DNA from: Roseomonas mucosa
GTDB taxonomy: Bacteria; Pseudomonadota; Alphaproteobacteria; Acetobacterales; Acetobacteraceae
Length of the DNA stretch: 64,000 nucleotides
Direction: 5' to 3'
Assembly: GCA_945878375.1 (NCBI GenBank)
Contig: CAMDWG010000012.1
Span: 1 to 64,000, forward strand
Shown here: positions 31,955 through 39,972 of the stretch, piece after piece
Position numbering within the stretch: position 1 is the stretch's first letter
Layout: each line of letters starts with the position of its first letter
Position numbers and translations under genes: made by a program
The notes under the pieces: model-generated
Seen by the model: only the letters and a program-made list of their open reading frames with translations
Told to the model about the DNA's origin: nothing
The model's database searches: none

Positions 31955-33685
31955 ATGCGTCGGTTTGGCTTTTTCCTCGGCGATGCCTGGGCACTGGCGC
32001 GGCCCTATTGGTCCAGCGAGGAACGCGGGCGGGCGCTGCTGCTGCTCGGCGCCGTCGTCGCGCTGAACCTGTCGCTGGTGGCGATGACGGTGGTGCTGAC
32101 CTATTGGCAGCGGGCCTTCTACAACGCCCTGGAACAGAAGGACGCCGCGACCTTCTGGGGCCTGCTGCTGCTGGGCGGGGAGGCGGACGGCACCTGGTTC
32201 CCCGGCTTCTGCGCGATCGCGGCGGCCTATATCCTGATCGCGGTCTACCAGCTCTATCTGCGCCAGGCGTTGCAGATCCGCTGGCGGCGCTGGCTCACCG
32301 CCCGCTACCTGGATGATTGGCTCGCCGGCCGCGCCTATTACCGCATCGCGCTGACCGATCCGAAGACCGACAACCCGGACCAGCGCATCGCCGACGACAT
32401 CCGGCTTTTCGTGGACGACACGCTGAGCCTTTCGCTCGGGCTGATGAGCAGCGTCGTCACGCTGCTGTCCTTCGTGCTGGTGCTGTGGTCGCTGTCCGGG
32501 CCGCTCGAGGTGCTCGGCATCTCCATCCCCGGCTACATGGTGTGGGTCGCGATCCTCTATGCCGTGCTCGGCACCTGGCTCGCGCATCTGATCGGGCGGC
32601 CGCTGATCCGGCTGAACTTCCTCCAGCAGCGGGTCGAGGCCGATTTCCGCTACGCGCTGGTCCGCCTCCGCGACAATGTGGAAGGCGTCGCGCTGCATGG
32701 CGGCGAAGCGGATGAGAAGCGCGGCCTGACCGCGCGCTTCGCCGCGCTGATGGGGAATTGGTGGGGGATCATGGTCGCCACCAAGCGGCTGACCTTCTTC
32801 ACCGCCGGCTTCACCCAGGTGGCGAGCATCTTCCCGATCGTCGTCGCCGCACCCGCCTATTTCGCAGGCCGTATCCCGCTCGGCGGGCTGATCCAGACCG
32901 CCTCCGCCTTCGGGCAGGTGCAGGGCGCGCTGTCCTGGTTCGTGGCCAACTATGCCCAACTGACGGAATGGCGCGCGACGGTGGAGCGCCTGACAGGCTT
33001 CCAGCGCGCCATCGCGGCGGCGCGGGCGGCGGGGGATGGCGTGCGCGCCTCGACCGGTCCCGGGGATGCGGTGACGATGGAGGGCGCAACGCTTGCCCTG
33101 CCCGATGGCCGCGTACTGGTGACCGATGCGGCGCTGCGGCTGGAGAAGGGAGAGGCGGTGCTGCTGACCGGCGCCTCCGGCAGCGGCAAATCCACCCTGT
33201 TCCGCGCCCTGGCCGGCATCTGGCCCTTCGGCCGCGGCGCGGCGAGCATCCCCGAGGGCGCGCGCGCGCTTTTCCTGCCGCAGCGGCCCTATCTGCCGCT
33301 CGGCACGCTGCGGCGCGCCGTCTGCTACCCGCTCGACGCCACGGAGGTGCCGGAGGAGGCGATCCGCGCGGTGCTGGAGGGCGTCGGGCTGCCGCACCTT
33401 GCCGACCGGCTGGACGAGGAAGATGCCTGGGACCGTCGCCTGTCGGGCGGAGAACAGCAGAGGCTCGGCTTCGCGCGGGCGCTGCTGGTGAAACCGGATG
33501 TCCTGTTCCTCGACGAAGCGACGGCAAGCCTCGACCCGCCGGCCGAGGCCGCGCTCTACGCCCTGCTGCGCGAAAGGCTGCCGGGGGCGGCGGTGCTGTC
33601 CATCGCGCACCGGGAGGGCGTGGCGCGCTTCCATGACCGCGCGCTGCGCCTGCAAGATGGGCGCCTTTCGCCCGTGGCGGGGTGA
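31955..33685 (+). CDS. ABC transporter ATP-binding/permease protein (SbmA/BacA-like, ABC_membrane_2)
   Basis: A 576-residue half-transporter of the YddA/ABCD type. The N-terminal ABC_membrane_2 domain has about six helices, with signature segments YWQRAFYNALEQKDAATFW, LQIRWRRWLTARYLDDWLAG and NPDQRIADDIRLF. The nucleotide-binding domain holds Walker A TGASGSGKST (near residue 410), signature [16 protein letters not shown] and Walker B VLFLDEATASLDP. Relatives include peroxisomal acyl-CoA carriers and the BacA/SbmA peptide uptake proteins fused to an ATPase. The substrate here is unknown. AGGAG lies 6 bases before the ATG. The gene overlaps the hydrolase gene by GTGA. Confidence 0.9.
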   Translation: MRRFGFFLGDAWALARPYWSSEERGRALLLLGAVVALNLSLVAMTVVLTYWQRAFYNALEQKDAATFWGLLLLGGEADGTWFPGFCAIAAAYILIAVYQLYLRQALQIRWRRWLTARYLDDWLAGRAYYRIALTDPKTDNPDQRIADDIRLFVDDTLSLSLGLMSSVVTLLSFVLVLWSLSGPLEVLGISIPGYMVWVAILYAVLGTWLAHLIGRPLIRLNFLQQRVEADFRYALVRLRDNVEGVALHGGEADEKRGLTARFAALMGNWWGIMVATKRLTFFTAGFTQVASIFPIVVAAPAYFAGRIPLGGLIQTASAFGQVQGALSWFVANYAQLTEWRATVERLTGFQRAIAAARAAGDGVRASTGPGDAVTMEGATLALPDGRVLVTDAALRLEKGEAVLLTGASGSGKSTLFRALAGIWPFGRGAASIPEGARALFLPQRPYLPLGTLRRAVCYPLDATEVPEEAIRAVLEGVGLPHLADRLDEEDAWDRRLSGGEQQRLGFARALLVKPDVLFLDEATASLDPPAEAALYALLRERLPGAAVLSIAHREGVARFHDRALRLQDGRLSPVAG

Positions 33686-34608
33686 GGCGGATGCTGTCGA
33701 TCATGGGCCTTGCGCTGCTGGCATCCCTCGGCGGCGCGGGGTGGTGGCTATGGACCCCGGATGCGGAACGCGCGCCGCTCGAGGCACGCTACGCCGCGCC
33801 GCCCAGCAGCTTCGTGACGCTGGAGGGCGTGCGGCTGCATGTGCGCGACACCGGGCCGCGCGAGGGGCCGCCGGTGCTGCTGCTGCACGGCTTCGGATCC
33901 AGCCTGCACACCTGGGACGCATGGGCCGCCTTGCTGGAGGCCGACCGGCGGGTGATCCGGCTCGACCTGCCGGGCTTCGGCCTGACGGGCGCCGACCCGA
34001 CCGGCGATTATTCAGACCTGCGCGCGGTGGCGCTGCTGGACGGGCTGCTGGACCGGCTCGGCGTGGCGCAGGCGGATGTGGTCGGCAGTTCCATGGGCGG
34101 GCGCATCGCCTGGCGCTTCGCGGCGGAACGGCCCGCGCGGGTGCGGCGGCTGGTGCTGATGGCGCCGGATGGCTTCGCCAGCGCCGGCTTCACCTATGGC
34201 AAGCCGGCCGGCGTGCCTCTGCTGATGCGCGTCCTGCCCTATACCCTGCCCCTGCCGCTGCTGCGCGGTGGCGTGGCGCCAGCCTATGCCGATGCGGCCT
34301 CGCTGACCGAAGCGGCGCTGGAACGCTACCGCGACATGATGATCGCGCCGGGGGTGCGGGCGGCGATCCTGGACCGCATGGCAACCCATGTGCTGGTCCC
34401 GCCCGAACCCTTCCTGCGGGGCATCGCGGCGCCGGTCCTGCTGCTGTGGGGCGAATCGGACCGGATGGTGCCGGCCGCCCATGCGGCGGATTACGCGCGG
34501 GAATTGCGGGACAGCCGAACCGTGGTGCTGCCAGGCCTCGGCCATGTCCCGATGGAAGAAGACCCCCCGCGGGCGCTGGCCCCGGTCCAAGCCTTCCTGA
34601 CGGACTGA
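33682..34608 (+). CDS. Membrane-anchored alpha/beta hydrolase
   Basis: A 308-residue alpha/beta-fold hydrolase. An N-terminal hydrophobic stretch (SIMGLALLASLGGAGWWLW) is a likely uncleaved anchor or signal. The catalytic domain contains LLLHGFGSSLHTWDAW (oxyanion HGFG), the nucleophile elbow VVGSSMGGRIA with Ser, LLLWGESDRMVP with the acidic residue and LGHVPMEEDP with the catalytic His. The substrate is not predictable (ester, lactone or C-C hydrolase). GTG at 33682 overlaps the transporter stop; ATG at 33691 is an alternative start. It ends convergent with the DUF3126 gene. Confidence 0.88.
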   Translation: MRRMLSIMGLALLASLGGAGWWLWTPDAERAPLEARYAAPPSSFVTLEGVRLHVRDTGPREGPPVLLLHGFGSSLHTWDAWAALLEADRRVIRLDLPGFGLTGADPTGDYSDLRAVALLDGLLDRLGVAQADVVGSSMGGRIAWRFAAERPARVRRLVLMAPDGFASAGFTYGKPAGVPLLMRVLPYTLPLPLLRGGVAPAYADAASLTEAALERYRDMMIAPGVRAAILDRMATHVLVPPEPFLRGIAAPVLLLWGESDRMVPAAHAADYARELRDSRTVVLPGLGHVPMEEDPPRALAPVQAFLTD

Positions 34609-34635
34609 CCGCAGGCGCAGCGCGGCGCCGCGGGG

Positions 34636-34881
34636 CTAATTGCGACGCGGTGCGGCAGCGGCCGGGGCGGGCGGCAGGTCTTCTTCCAGCACGATGATGT
34701 TGACGGCGTAGGATACCTCGCCCTCCTCATCGTCGCGATGGATGGTGCCGATCACCTCATCCTGCACCGCGATCTCGACCGACATGCCCTTCCGCGCGGG
34801 CGGCACCAGGGTCACCCGGTCCGAGCCGAGTAGGCGGCGGAGATAGGTTTGCACGCGGGCGATATCGGTCGGTGTCATCAT
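34636..34881 (-). CDS. DUF3126 family protein
   Basis: An 81-residue small cytosolic protein (80 if the second ATG at 34878 is used) with the DUF3126 pattern: IARVQTYLRRLLGSDRVTLVPP, VEIAVQDEVIGTIHRDDEEGEVSYAV, then an Ala/Pro-rich tail (given in parts: YLRRLLGSD, GTIHRDDEEGEVSYAV). GGGAG upstream supports the start. The family is restricted largely to alphaproteobacteria and has no assigned role. It is transcribed alone, convergent with the alpha/beta hydrolase and divergent from the glycan locus. Confidence 0.87.
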   Translation of the reverse strand: MMTPTDIARVQTYLRRLLGSDRVTLVPPARKGMSVEIAVQDEVIGTIHRDDEEGEVSYAVNIIVLEEDLPPAPAAAAPRRN

Positions 34882-35230
34882 CTCGGCTCCCGGAAAGGCG
34901 CCCCCTATGCACCCGCGCCCGGCACGGGTCGAGAGGCTCGGCGGGCTGGCGCCATGCGGAACGCGCGGGGCACGGCGTGGCTTCGTCGGGGGGACGATGG
35001 CGCGGCCCGGGGGGCCAGCCCGCTGGCCGTGGGCGCCACGCCACCGGCACGGCAGGTCGACACCGATGCCCCGGCCCGGCTTGTGCTCACCCGGCAAAGG
35101 ACTCTCTTTCCGTATTCGCACAGATATGCCAGCAACGAATCCGATACGTTCACGGCCCTAAATGGCGCGATGGGCTCGCAGGCCCGGCCTCGGCCGGTCC
35201 GCCGCACCCGCGGGAGGCTTGGAGGTCCGG
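34882..35230. other. Divergent intergenic region before the glycan-type locus
   Basis: I see no gene here. The left half is GC-rich and reads open in several frames without coding character. The segment 35100-35160 is noticeably more AT-rich (CTTTCCGTATTCGCACAGATATG) and is the likeliest promoter region for the plus-strand gene at 35231, though no clear -35/-10 pair stands out. An ATG at 35162 could extend that gene but has no ribosome-binding site. Confidence 0.4.
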
Positions 35231-36775
35231 GTGCTCATCCAACACGACGACACGCTGCAACTGGCGCTCGACTGCGTCGCGATGCTCGGGGGGGGACGCG
35301 GCGTCGTCTATGGCTGGGCGATGACGCCACGCGGGGTGGCCACCCGCCTTGCCGTCACGGCCGGTCGTGGCGGGGATTGCGCGATCGAGCATTGCAGCTT
35401 CCACCCGCGCCCGGATGTGGTGCCGCCGGATCCCAGCCATACGGCGTTGAACGGCTTCACCCTGGTCTTCGAGGCGCCGGAGGATCTGCGAGAGCTCGAT
35501 CTCCTGCTCACCGCCGGGGAGGACGGGATCCGCGCCGAACTGGATGACGCGCGCATACGCACCGATCTCGGCATGGCCACGGCCGACCGCAGCTGGCACG
35601 TCACCTTGCGCCTGATGCTGGACGCGGCCGGCACCCCCGCCATGGGCGGCCTCCTGCGTCATGCGGGCCGTCCCTTCGGCGCCTTCGCCGATTGGGTGGC
35701 GCGCCTGCCCCTTGTGCAGGGCAGGATCCAGGACTTCGGCGTGCTGCTGGAGGTCGAGGCCGGCAGCACCGCTGCGGGCGAGGCCCTGGTCATGCTCCGC
35801 GCCGCCGCCGCGCTGCCGCCGGAGGCCACAATCGAGGCCGCCCTGGTCTGCTGGCTGCGCGCGGAGCCCGATGCGCCGCCGGAGCCCATCCTGGTCCGCC
35901 CGGTGGATTGCCACGCGGCTCGCCTGCCCGCAGCGCTTGGCTTCTATGCCCGCCTCGATCCCGGCCTGCTCGACCGGCTGCACGGCATCGAGCTGCTCCT
36001 GCGCGCCGAAACCCGGCCAGGCGAAGAGGTCTGGGCCAGGGTCCAGCCGACCCCCGGTACCGTGCCGGACCTGCTCGACATGGCCAGCCGCACCACCGCC
36101 GCGAGACTTGCCCTGCCGCTGGAAGCGCCAACGGCCGCAGGGCTGGAGCTGTTGCGGCAGCTGGTGGCGCGGCGCGAGGCCGCCTTCGGCGCGACCCTCG
36201 CCGCGCTGGCGGCACCGGCGCCATCCGCGCAGCCCGGCAGCCTGCCGCGCCTCGCGCTGATCCTCGGCGCGGACGACCCGGCCGCGGCGCGGATGTTCCA
36301 TGTCACCGCCGCGGCCTTCGAGGCACGCTGCGACACGCTGCTGGTGATGGGCTCGGCCGCGGATGACGTGGCGGAGGCCTTCCGCCGGCGCGGCAAGCTG
36401 CGCGTGCTGGTCGGCGTGGAGGCCGCGCAGACCCTGCGCGAGGCCGCGGGATGCGCGGGCGTCGTCGCGGTGGACGCCGTCGCCTTCGCCAAAGCGGTGA
36501 TCGCGGACGATCCGGATGCCGCCTTCGCCGCGCCGCTCGATCCGGGCGATGTCGCGCGGCTGCTCGCGCTGCATGCGGCCGCGGGCTGCGCGCCGGCGCT
36601 GGCCGACAGCCTGCAGCGCCTGCTGCGCGCAAGGCGCAGGGCGGATGCGCGCTTCACTCCCGTGCAGCGCGCCTGGTCCAACCGCCACGCGGCGGATATC
36701 GCGAACGCGCATCTGCAGCGCCTGTGGACCTCCGGCGCCGCCGGCACGGTGCGGGAGCCCGCCCTTCATGGCTGA
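35231..36775 (+). CDS. Unrecognised large protein upstream of a glycosyltransferase
   Basis: About 514 residues from a GTG that has GGAGG 5 bases upstream; an ATG at 35162 would give 537 residues with an Arg-rich leader. The N-terminal 100 residues (GRGVVYGWAMTPRGVATRL, then PRPDVVPPDPSHTALNGF) resemble a beta-rich domain that I associate with Acetobacteraceae glycosyltransferases (GWAxxP, PDV). The middle contains a possible second copy near residue 120 and a poorly conserved Ala/Leu-rich part. The C terminus (LALILGADDPAAARMFHVTA) may be a remnant Rossmann domain. No catalytic motif is visible. It overlaps the GT4 gene by 8 bases, so a role in the same glycan is likely. Confidence 0.6.
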   Translation: MLIQHDDTLQLALDCVAMLGGGRGVVYGWAMTPRGVATRLAVTAGRGGDCAIEHCSFHPRPDVVPPDPSHTALNGFTLVFEAPEDLRELDLLLTAGEDGIRAELDDARIRTDLGMATADRSWHVTLRLMLDAAGTPAMGGLLRHAGRPFGAFADWVARLPLVQGRIQDFGVLLEVEAGSTAAGEALVMLRAAAALPPEATIEAALVCWLRAEPDAPPEPILVRPVDCHAARLPAALGFYARLDPGLLDRLHGIELLLRAETRPGEEVWARVQPTPGTVPDLLDMASRTTAARLALPLEAPTAAGLELLRQLVARREAAFGATLAALAAPAPSAQPGSLPRLALILGADDPAAARMFHVTAAAFEARCDTLLVMGSAADDVAEAFRRRGKLRVLVGVEAAQTLREAAGCAGVVAVDAVAFAKAVIADDPDAAFAAPLDPGDVARLLALHAAAGCAPALADSLQRLLRARRRADARFTPVQRAWSNRHAADIANAHLQRLWTSGAAGTVREPALHG

Positions 36776-38051
36776 CGCACCCGGCATGACGACCACGACC
36801 GGCCAGCGCGTCTGCATCCTGGCGCATTCCCATCCCGACTTCTCCAAGGGCGGGGGGGAGATGGCGGCGCACCGCCAATTCACCGCGATGCGCGCGGCGG
36901 GGCGCGAGGCGATCTTCGTCGGCGCCTGCGATGTCGGCACCCATTACGCCAGCAGCCGCGCGATGGAGATGGTGATGCCGCATGGGGAGGATGAATACGT
37001 CTATTTCTTCCCCGGCATGGCGGAAGACCGCCTGGCCTGGGACGATAGCTATCAGCGGCGGATGCTGGTGGACTTCCTGGCCGGGCTGGAATGCGACGTC
37101 TACCACTTCCACCACTACTGGCGGGTCGGGGTCGACCTGATCGAGGAGCTGATGGCCGCCCGGCCCGAGGCGACCTTCGTGATGACGCTGCACGAGATGC
37201 TGGCGATCTGCCTGCACCACGGCCAGATGATCAAGACGCGCTCGCGCGAGCTGTGCCGGCGGGAAGCGCCTCTGAACTGCCTCGCCTGCTTCCCCGACCA
37301 GACGCTGGAACGCTTCGCCTTCCGCAAGGCGACGCTGCTGAGCGTGCTCCGCCGCTTCGACCACGTCATCTACCCGTCCGATTTCATCCGCGACCGCTAC
37401 CAGGCCTGGGGGCTCGGTGCGCGCTGCTCGGTGCTGGAGAACTACCTGGGTGACCAGCTGATGGCGCTGCCGCGCGAGCAGGGGGATGCGGAACGGCTCG
37501 CGCCGCGCTTCGGCTTCTTCGGCCAGCCCACGGCCTTCAAGGGGCTCGACATCCTGCTGCGCGCGCTGCCGCTGGCGCTGCGCGACGCGCCCGGCATCAC
37601 ACTCACCGTCTTCGGCGCGGAGCGAGAGGATGTGCTGCGCCTGTTTCCCGCGCTGGACCCGGTGATCGAGGCGGCGGGGCAAAGCCTGACCTTCGCCGGC
37701 CGCTACGACCCGCTCGACACCATCGACCTCATGCGCTCCGTCGGCTGGGTCGTGGTGCCGTCGATCTGGTGGGAGAACTCGCCGGTGGTGATCCAGGAAG
37801 CGCGGCGCGCGGGCACGCCGCTGATCGTCTCCGACATCGGCGGCATGGCGGAGAAGACCGCGCCCGGCATCGACGGGATGCACTTCAAGCGCGGCTCCCC
37901 GGTCGACCTGGCCGCTACCATGCTGCGCGCCGCCAGCCCTGCGCTGCGCGCGACCTTCGGCGCGACGGTGCGCGACACGATCGGGCGCGAGGACTTCCTC
38001 GCCGGCCTCGACCACGCCTTCGGCGCGGGCATCCTGGCGCCGCGCGGTTGA
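36768..38051 (+). CDS. GT4-family glycosyltransferase
   Basis: A 427-residue cytosolic GT-B fold transferase. The N-terminal half has CILAHSHPDFSKGGGEMAAHR, the acceptor-side loop common to GT4 proteins, and CDVYHFHHYWRVGVDLIEEL. The donor half begins RFGFFGQPTAFKGLDILLRAL and contains the E-x7-E motif in WWENSPVVIQEA, followed by GTPLIVSDIGGMAEK. A short Cys-rich segment (LCRREAPLNCLACF) near residue 160 is unusual and might bind metal. It likely adds a hexose to a surface polysaccharide or protein. It starts 8 bases inside the preceding gene and ends 6 bases from a convergent gene. Confidence 0.88.
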   Translation: MADAPGMTTTTGQRVCILAHSHPDFSKGGGEMAAHRQFTAMRAAGREAIFVGACDVGTHYASSRAMEMVMPHGEDEYVYFFPGMAEDRLAWDDSYQRRMLVDFLAGLECDVYHFHHYWRVGVDLIEELMAARPEATFVMTLHEMLAICLHHGQMIKTRSRELCRREAPLNCLACFPDQTLERFAFRKATLLSVLRRFDHVIYPSDFIRDRYQAWGLGARCSVLENYLGDQLMALPREQGDAERLAPRFGFFGQPTAFKGLDILLRALPLALRDAPGITLTVFGAEREDVLRLFPALDPVIEAAGQSLTFAGRYDPLDTIDLMRSVGWVVVPSIWWENSPVVIQEARRAGTPLIVSDIGGMAEKTAPGIDGMHFKRGSPVDLAATMLRAASPALRATFGATVRDTIGREDFLAGLDHAFGAGILAPRG

Positions 38052-38057
38052 TCGGCT

Positions 38058-39200
38058 TCAGCCGCCCCTTCGGTTCGCGCGCTGGCGGGTGAGGTCGAAG
38101 GGAAGCTGGAAGGCGATCTCGTCCCAGCCCCAGAACTGCCGCAGCGAGGTCCGCAGCGCATTGGGCCCAAGCGTCGGTCGGCGACCGTCGCGCGCGCCGA
38201 CATCGGTCAGCGGTGCCAGCAGGTCGCGCCAAAAATCGGCCCAGAGCCACGCCTCCGTCACGGAGGCATGCAGCAGCGGCGCGACGGCATCGCGCCGCGG
38301 CGCGATGCGGAACGGCGAGGCGCCCAGGAACACGCCGTCCTTGCCGAAGAACCGCGCTTCCGCCACCAGGCTGGAGGAGACGCCGACCACGCGCCGGACC
38401 GCATCCTGCGCCATCAGCAGATAGGCGTTGTCATCCAGCTGCAGGATGCGCCGCAGCGGCAGGCCGATGCCATGCAGGCCGAAGCCGTCATTGTTGTAGG
38501 GATGCGGCTTGAACAGAATGCGGCCTTCGGGCCCGACCGCACGGTGGAAGCCCTCGGCGAAATCCGAGAGATCGAGCAAACGCCCATCCGCGACCAGCGC
38601 GCGGTCGATTCGCGTCTGGCCGACGACCAGCACGCCCTCCTCCACCGGATGCGACAGCGGCGCCTTGACCGCAGTCGCGGCGAGAAGGTCGGCCCAGGGC
38701 TCGAAGACATGGTCCTCAGCGTGGTGCGGAACCAGCGCGGCCGCAACCTCGGGGTGGTTGGTCTGCACGGCGAAGAACACATCCGGCCCGAAGCGGATGG
38801 GATGGATGTTGAGGTCGATCCAGGGAATGCCGAATTGCGAGAGCAGGCGCTTCTGCACCTCCGCCAGTTCGAAGCCGATCACCGCCACGGCCCCATCGAC
38901 GGCGCGGGCGAAGCGCGCGACGGCGGCGGCGGGCAGCGCATCGGCGTCGAACAGCGTGACCCAGCCCCCGATATCGGGCGCAACACCGGTGTCCGCATAG
39001 AAGCCCGGCGTGTCGAAGTCTGTCGCGCCGGCCCCCGGCGGCGGCGCCCAGGCCAGCGCCTCCACCTCCAGCCCCGACGCGGCAGCGATCGGGCGGCGCA
39101 GCAGGCGATGCAGCCAGAGGATGTTGCCCGTCTGCGCCGGGCGGAACAGTTCATCCGCCGGCCGCAGCAGGTCACCGGTCAGGACGATGCGGCGCGTCAT
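38058..39200 (-). CDS. Unassigned protein resembling capsule-biosynthesis glycosyltransferases
   Basis: A 380-residue cytosolic protein. I cannot place it firmly in a family. Segments such as ILWLHRLLRRPI, GVLVVGQTRIDRALV, GRILFKPHPYNNDGFGLHG and VVGVSSSLVAEARFFGK (a KPHPxxN loop followed by a VSSS-type loop) resemble the nucleotide-sugar side of Capsule_synth/CgtA-like GT-B enzymes that use the HPxP and SSS signatures. A glycosyltransferase-like role is therefore plausible. It overlaps the following minus-strand gene by ATGA and lies opposite the GT4 gene, completing a compact glycan locus. Confidence 0.6.
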   Translation of the reverse strand: MTRRIVLTGDLLRPADELFRPAQTGNILWLHRLLRRPIAAASGLEVEALAWAPPPGAGATDFDTPGFYADTGVAPDIGGWVTLFDADALPAAAVARFARAVDGAVAVIGFELAEVQKRLLSQFGIPWIDLNIHPIRFGPDVFFAVQTNHPEVAAALVPHHAEDHVFEPWADLLAATAVKAPLSHPVEEGVLVVGQTRIDRALVADGRLLDLSDFAEGFHRAVGPEGRILFKPHPYNNDGFGLHGIGLPLRRILQLDDNAYLLMAQDAVRRVVGVSSSLVAEARFFGKDGVFLGASPFRIAPRRDAVAPLLHASVTEAWLWADFWRDLLAPLTDVGARDGRRPTLGPNALRTSLRQFWGWDEIAFQLPFDLTRQRANRRGG

Positions 39201-39937
39201 GCCCGCTCGATGCGCGCCCCGACCAGCCCCAACCCCATGCGGCGCGTGTCGCGACGAGGGCCTTGGGCCGTGTCATCATGCTGCGGCCCGTGCAGCAGCA
39301 GGCACAGCCGCGCGCCGGCGGGCATCGGCGGCAGGACCGCGCGCGCCGCGAAGACACCGACGACGCCATCGGAGGAGATGGCGGTGAAGCCGAGCGGCAT
39401 GCCGTCCAGGAACCAGTCATGCGCCGCGATGTCGAAGGGCAGGCCGAAGGGCATGCGGAGGCAGAGGGTCACCACCACCTCTCCCCCACCCAGCGCGGGC
39501 AGCAGCAACGTGGCGCAGCGCGACGCGCCGGACCAGCGCAGCGACCCCGCGGCCGAGCGCTCCGCATCCCACCACCCGAAGCCGGTGAAGTCGGGATCGC
39601 CGGGATCGAGCGTCACCGGCCCGGCTTCCGGCAGCGGGGTGGGCAGGCCGGCGGCGGCAATGCGATCGGCCGGGATCGCGCGCAACGGGTCGATACGAAG
39701 CCTGTCCGCCCGCGCGAGAGAGGCAGCGGCGGCGGCCTGTTCCAACTGATCGACCCGGGCCGCGAGCCGCGCCAGTTCCCCCAGCAGCAGGCGGCCAAGC
39801 CCGCTGCCCTCTGCCGGAAGCTTCGCGAGGAAGTGGTCGGCCGCGCCGAACAGGCGGTCGGCGTGCTGGCGCTCGATCGCGGCATCGAGCAGCGTCGCGG
39901 CGCGTTCGGGCGAAAGGTCGAGCAGGGCGCGGTCCAT
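39197..39937 (-). CDS. Hypothetical protein of the glycan locus
   Basis: A 246-residue soluble protein without a known family. The N-terminal 85 residues form a helical, partly coiled-coil-like region (LGRLLLGELARLAARVDQLEQAAAAA). From about residue 110 a beta-rich module begins (FTGFGWWDAERSAAGSLRWSG, then VVVTLCLRMPFGLPF and VGVFAARAVLPPMPAGARL), suggestive of a carbohydrate-recognition or immunoglobulin-like fold. It is the upstream partner of the KPHP-containing protein (ATGA overlap), so the two are probably co-translated and act together. Confidence 0.55.
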   Translation of the reverse strand: MDRALLDLSPERAATLLDAAIERQHADRLFGAADHFLAKLPAEGSGLGRLLLGELARLAARVDQLEQAAAAASLARADRLRIDPLRAIPADRIAAAGLPTPLPEAGPVTLDPGDPDFTGFGWWDAERSAAGSLRWSGASRCATLLLPALGGGEVVVTLCLRMPFGLPFDIAAHDWFLDGMPLGFTAISSDGVVGVFAARAVLPPMPAGARLCLLLHGPQHDDTAQGPRRDTRRMGLGLVGARIERA

Positions 39938-39972
39938 CGGAACGATGGTTTAGCGCATCGGTGGCGCGGGCT

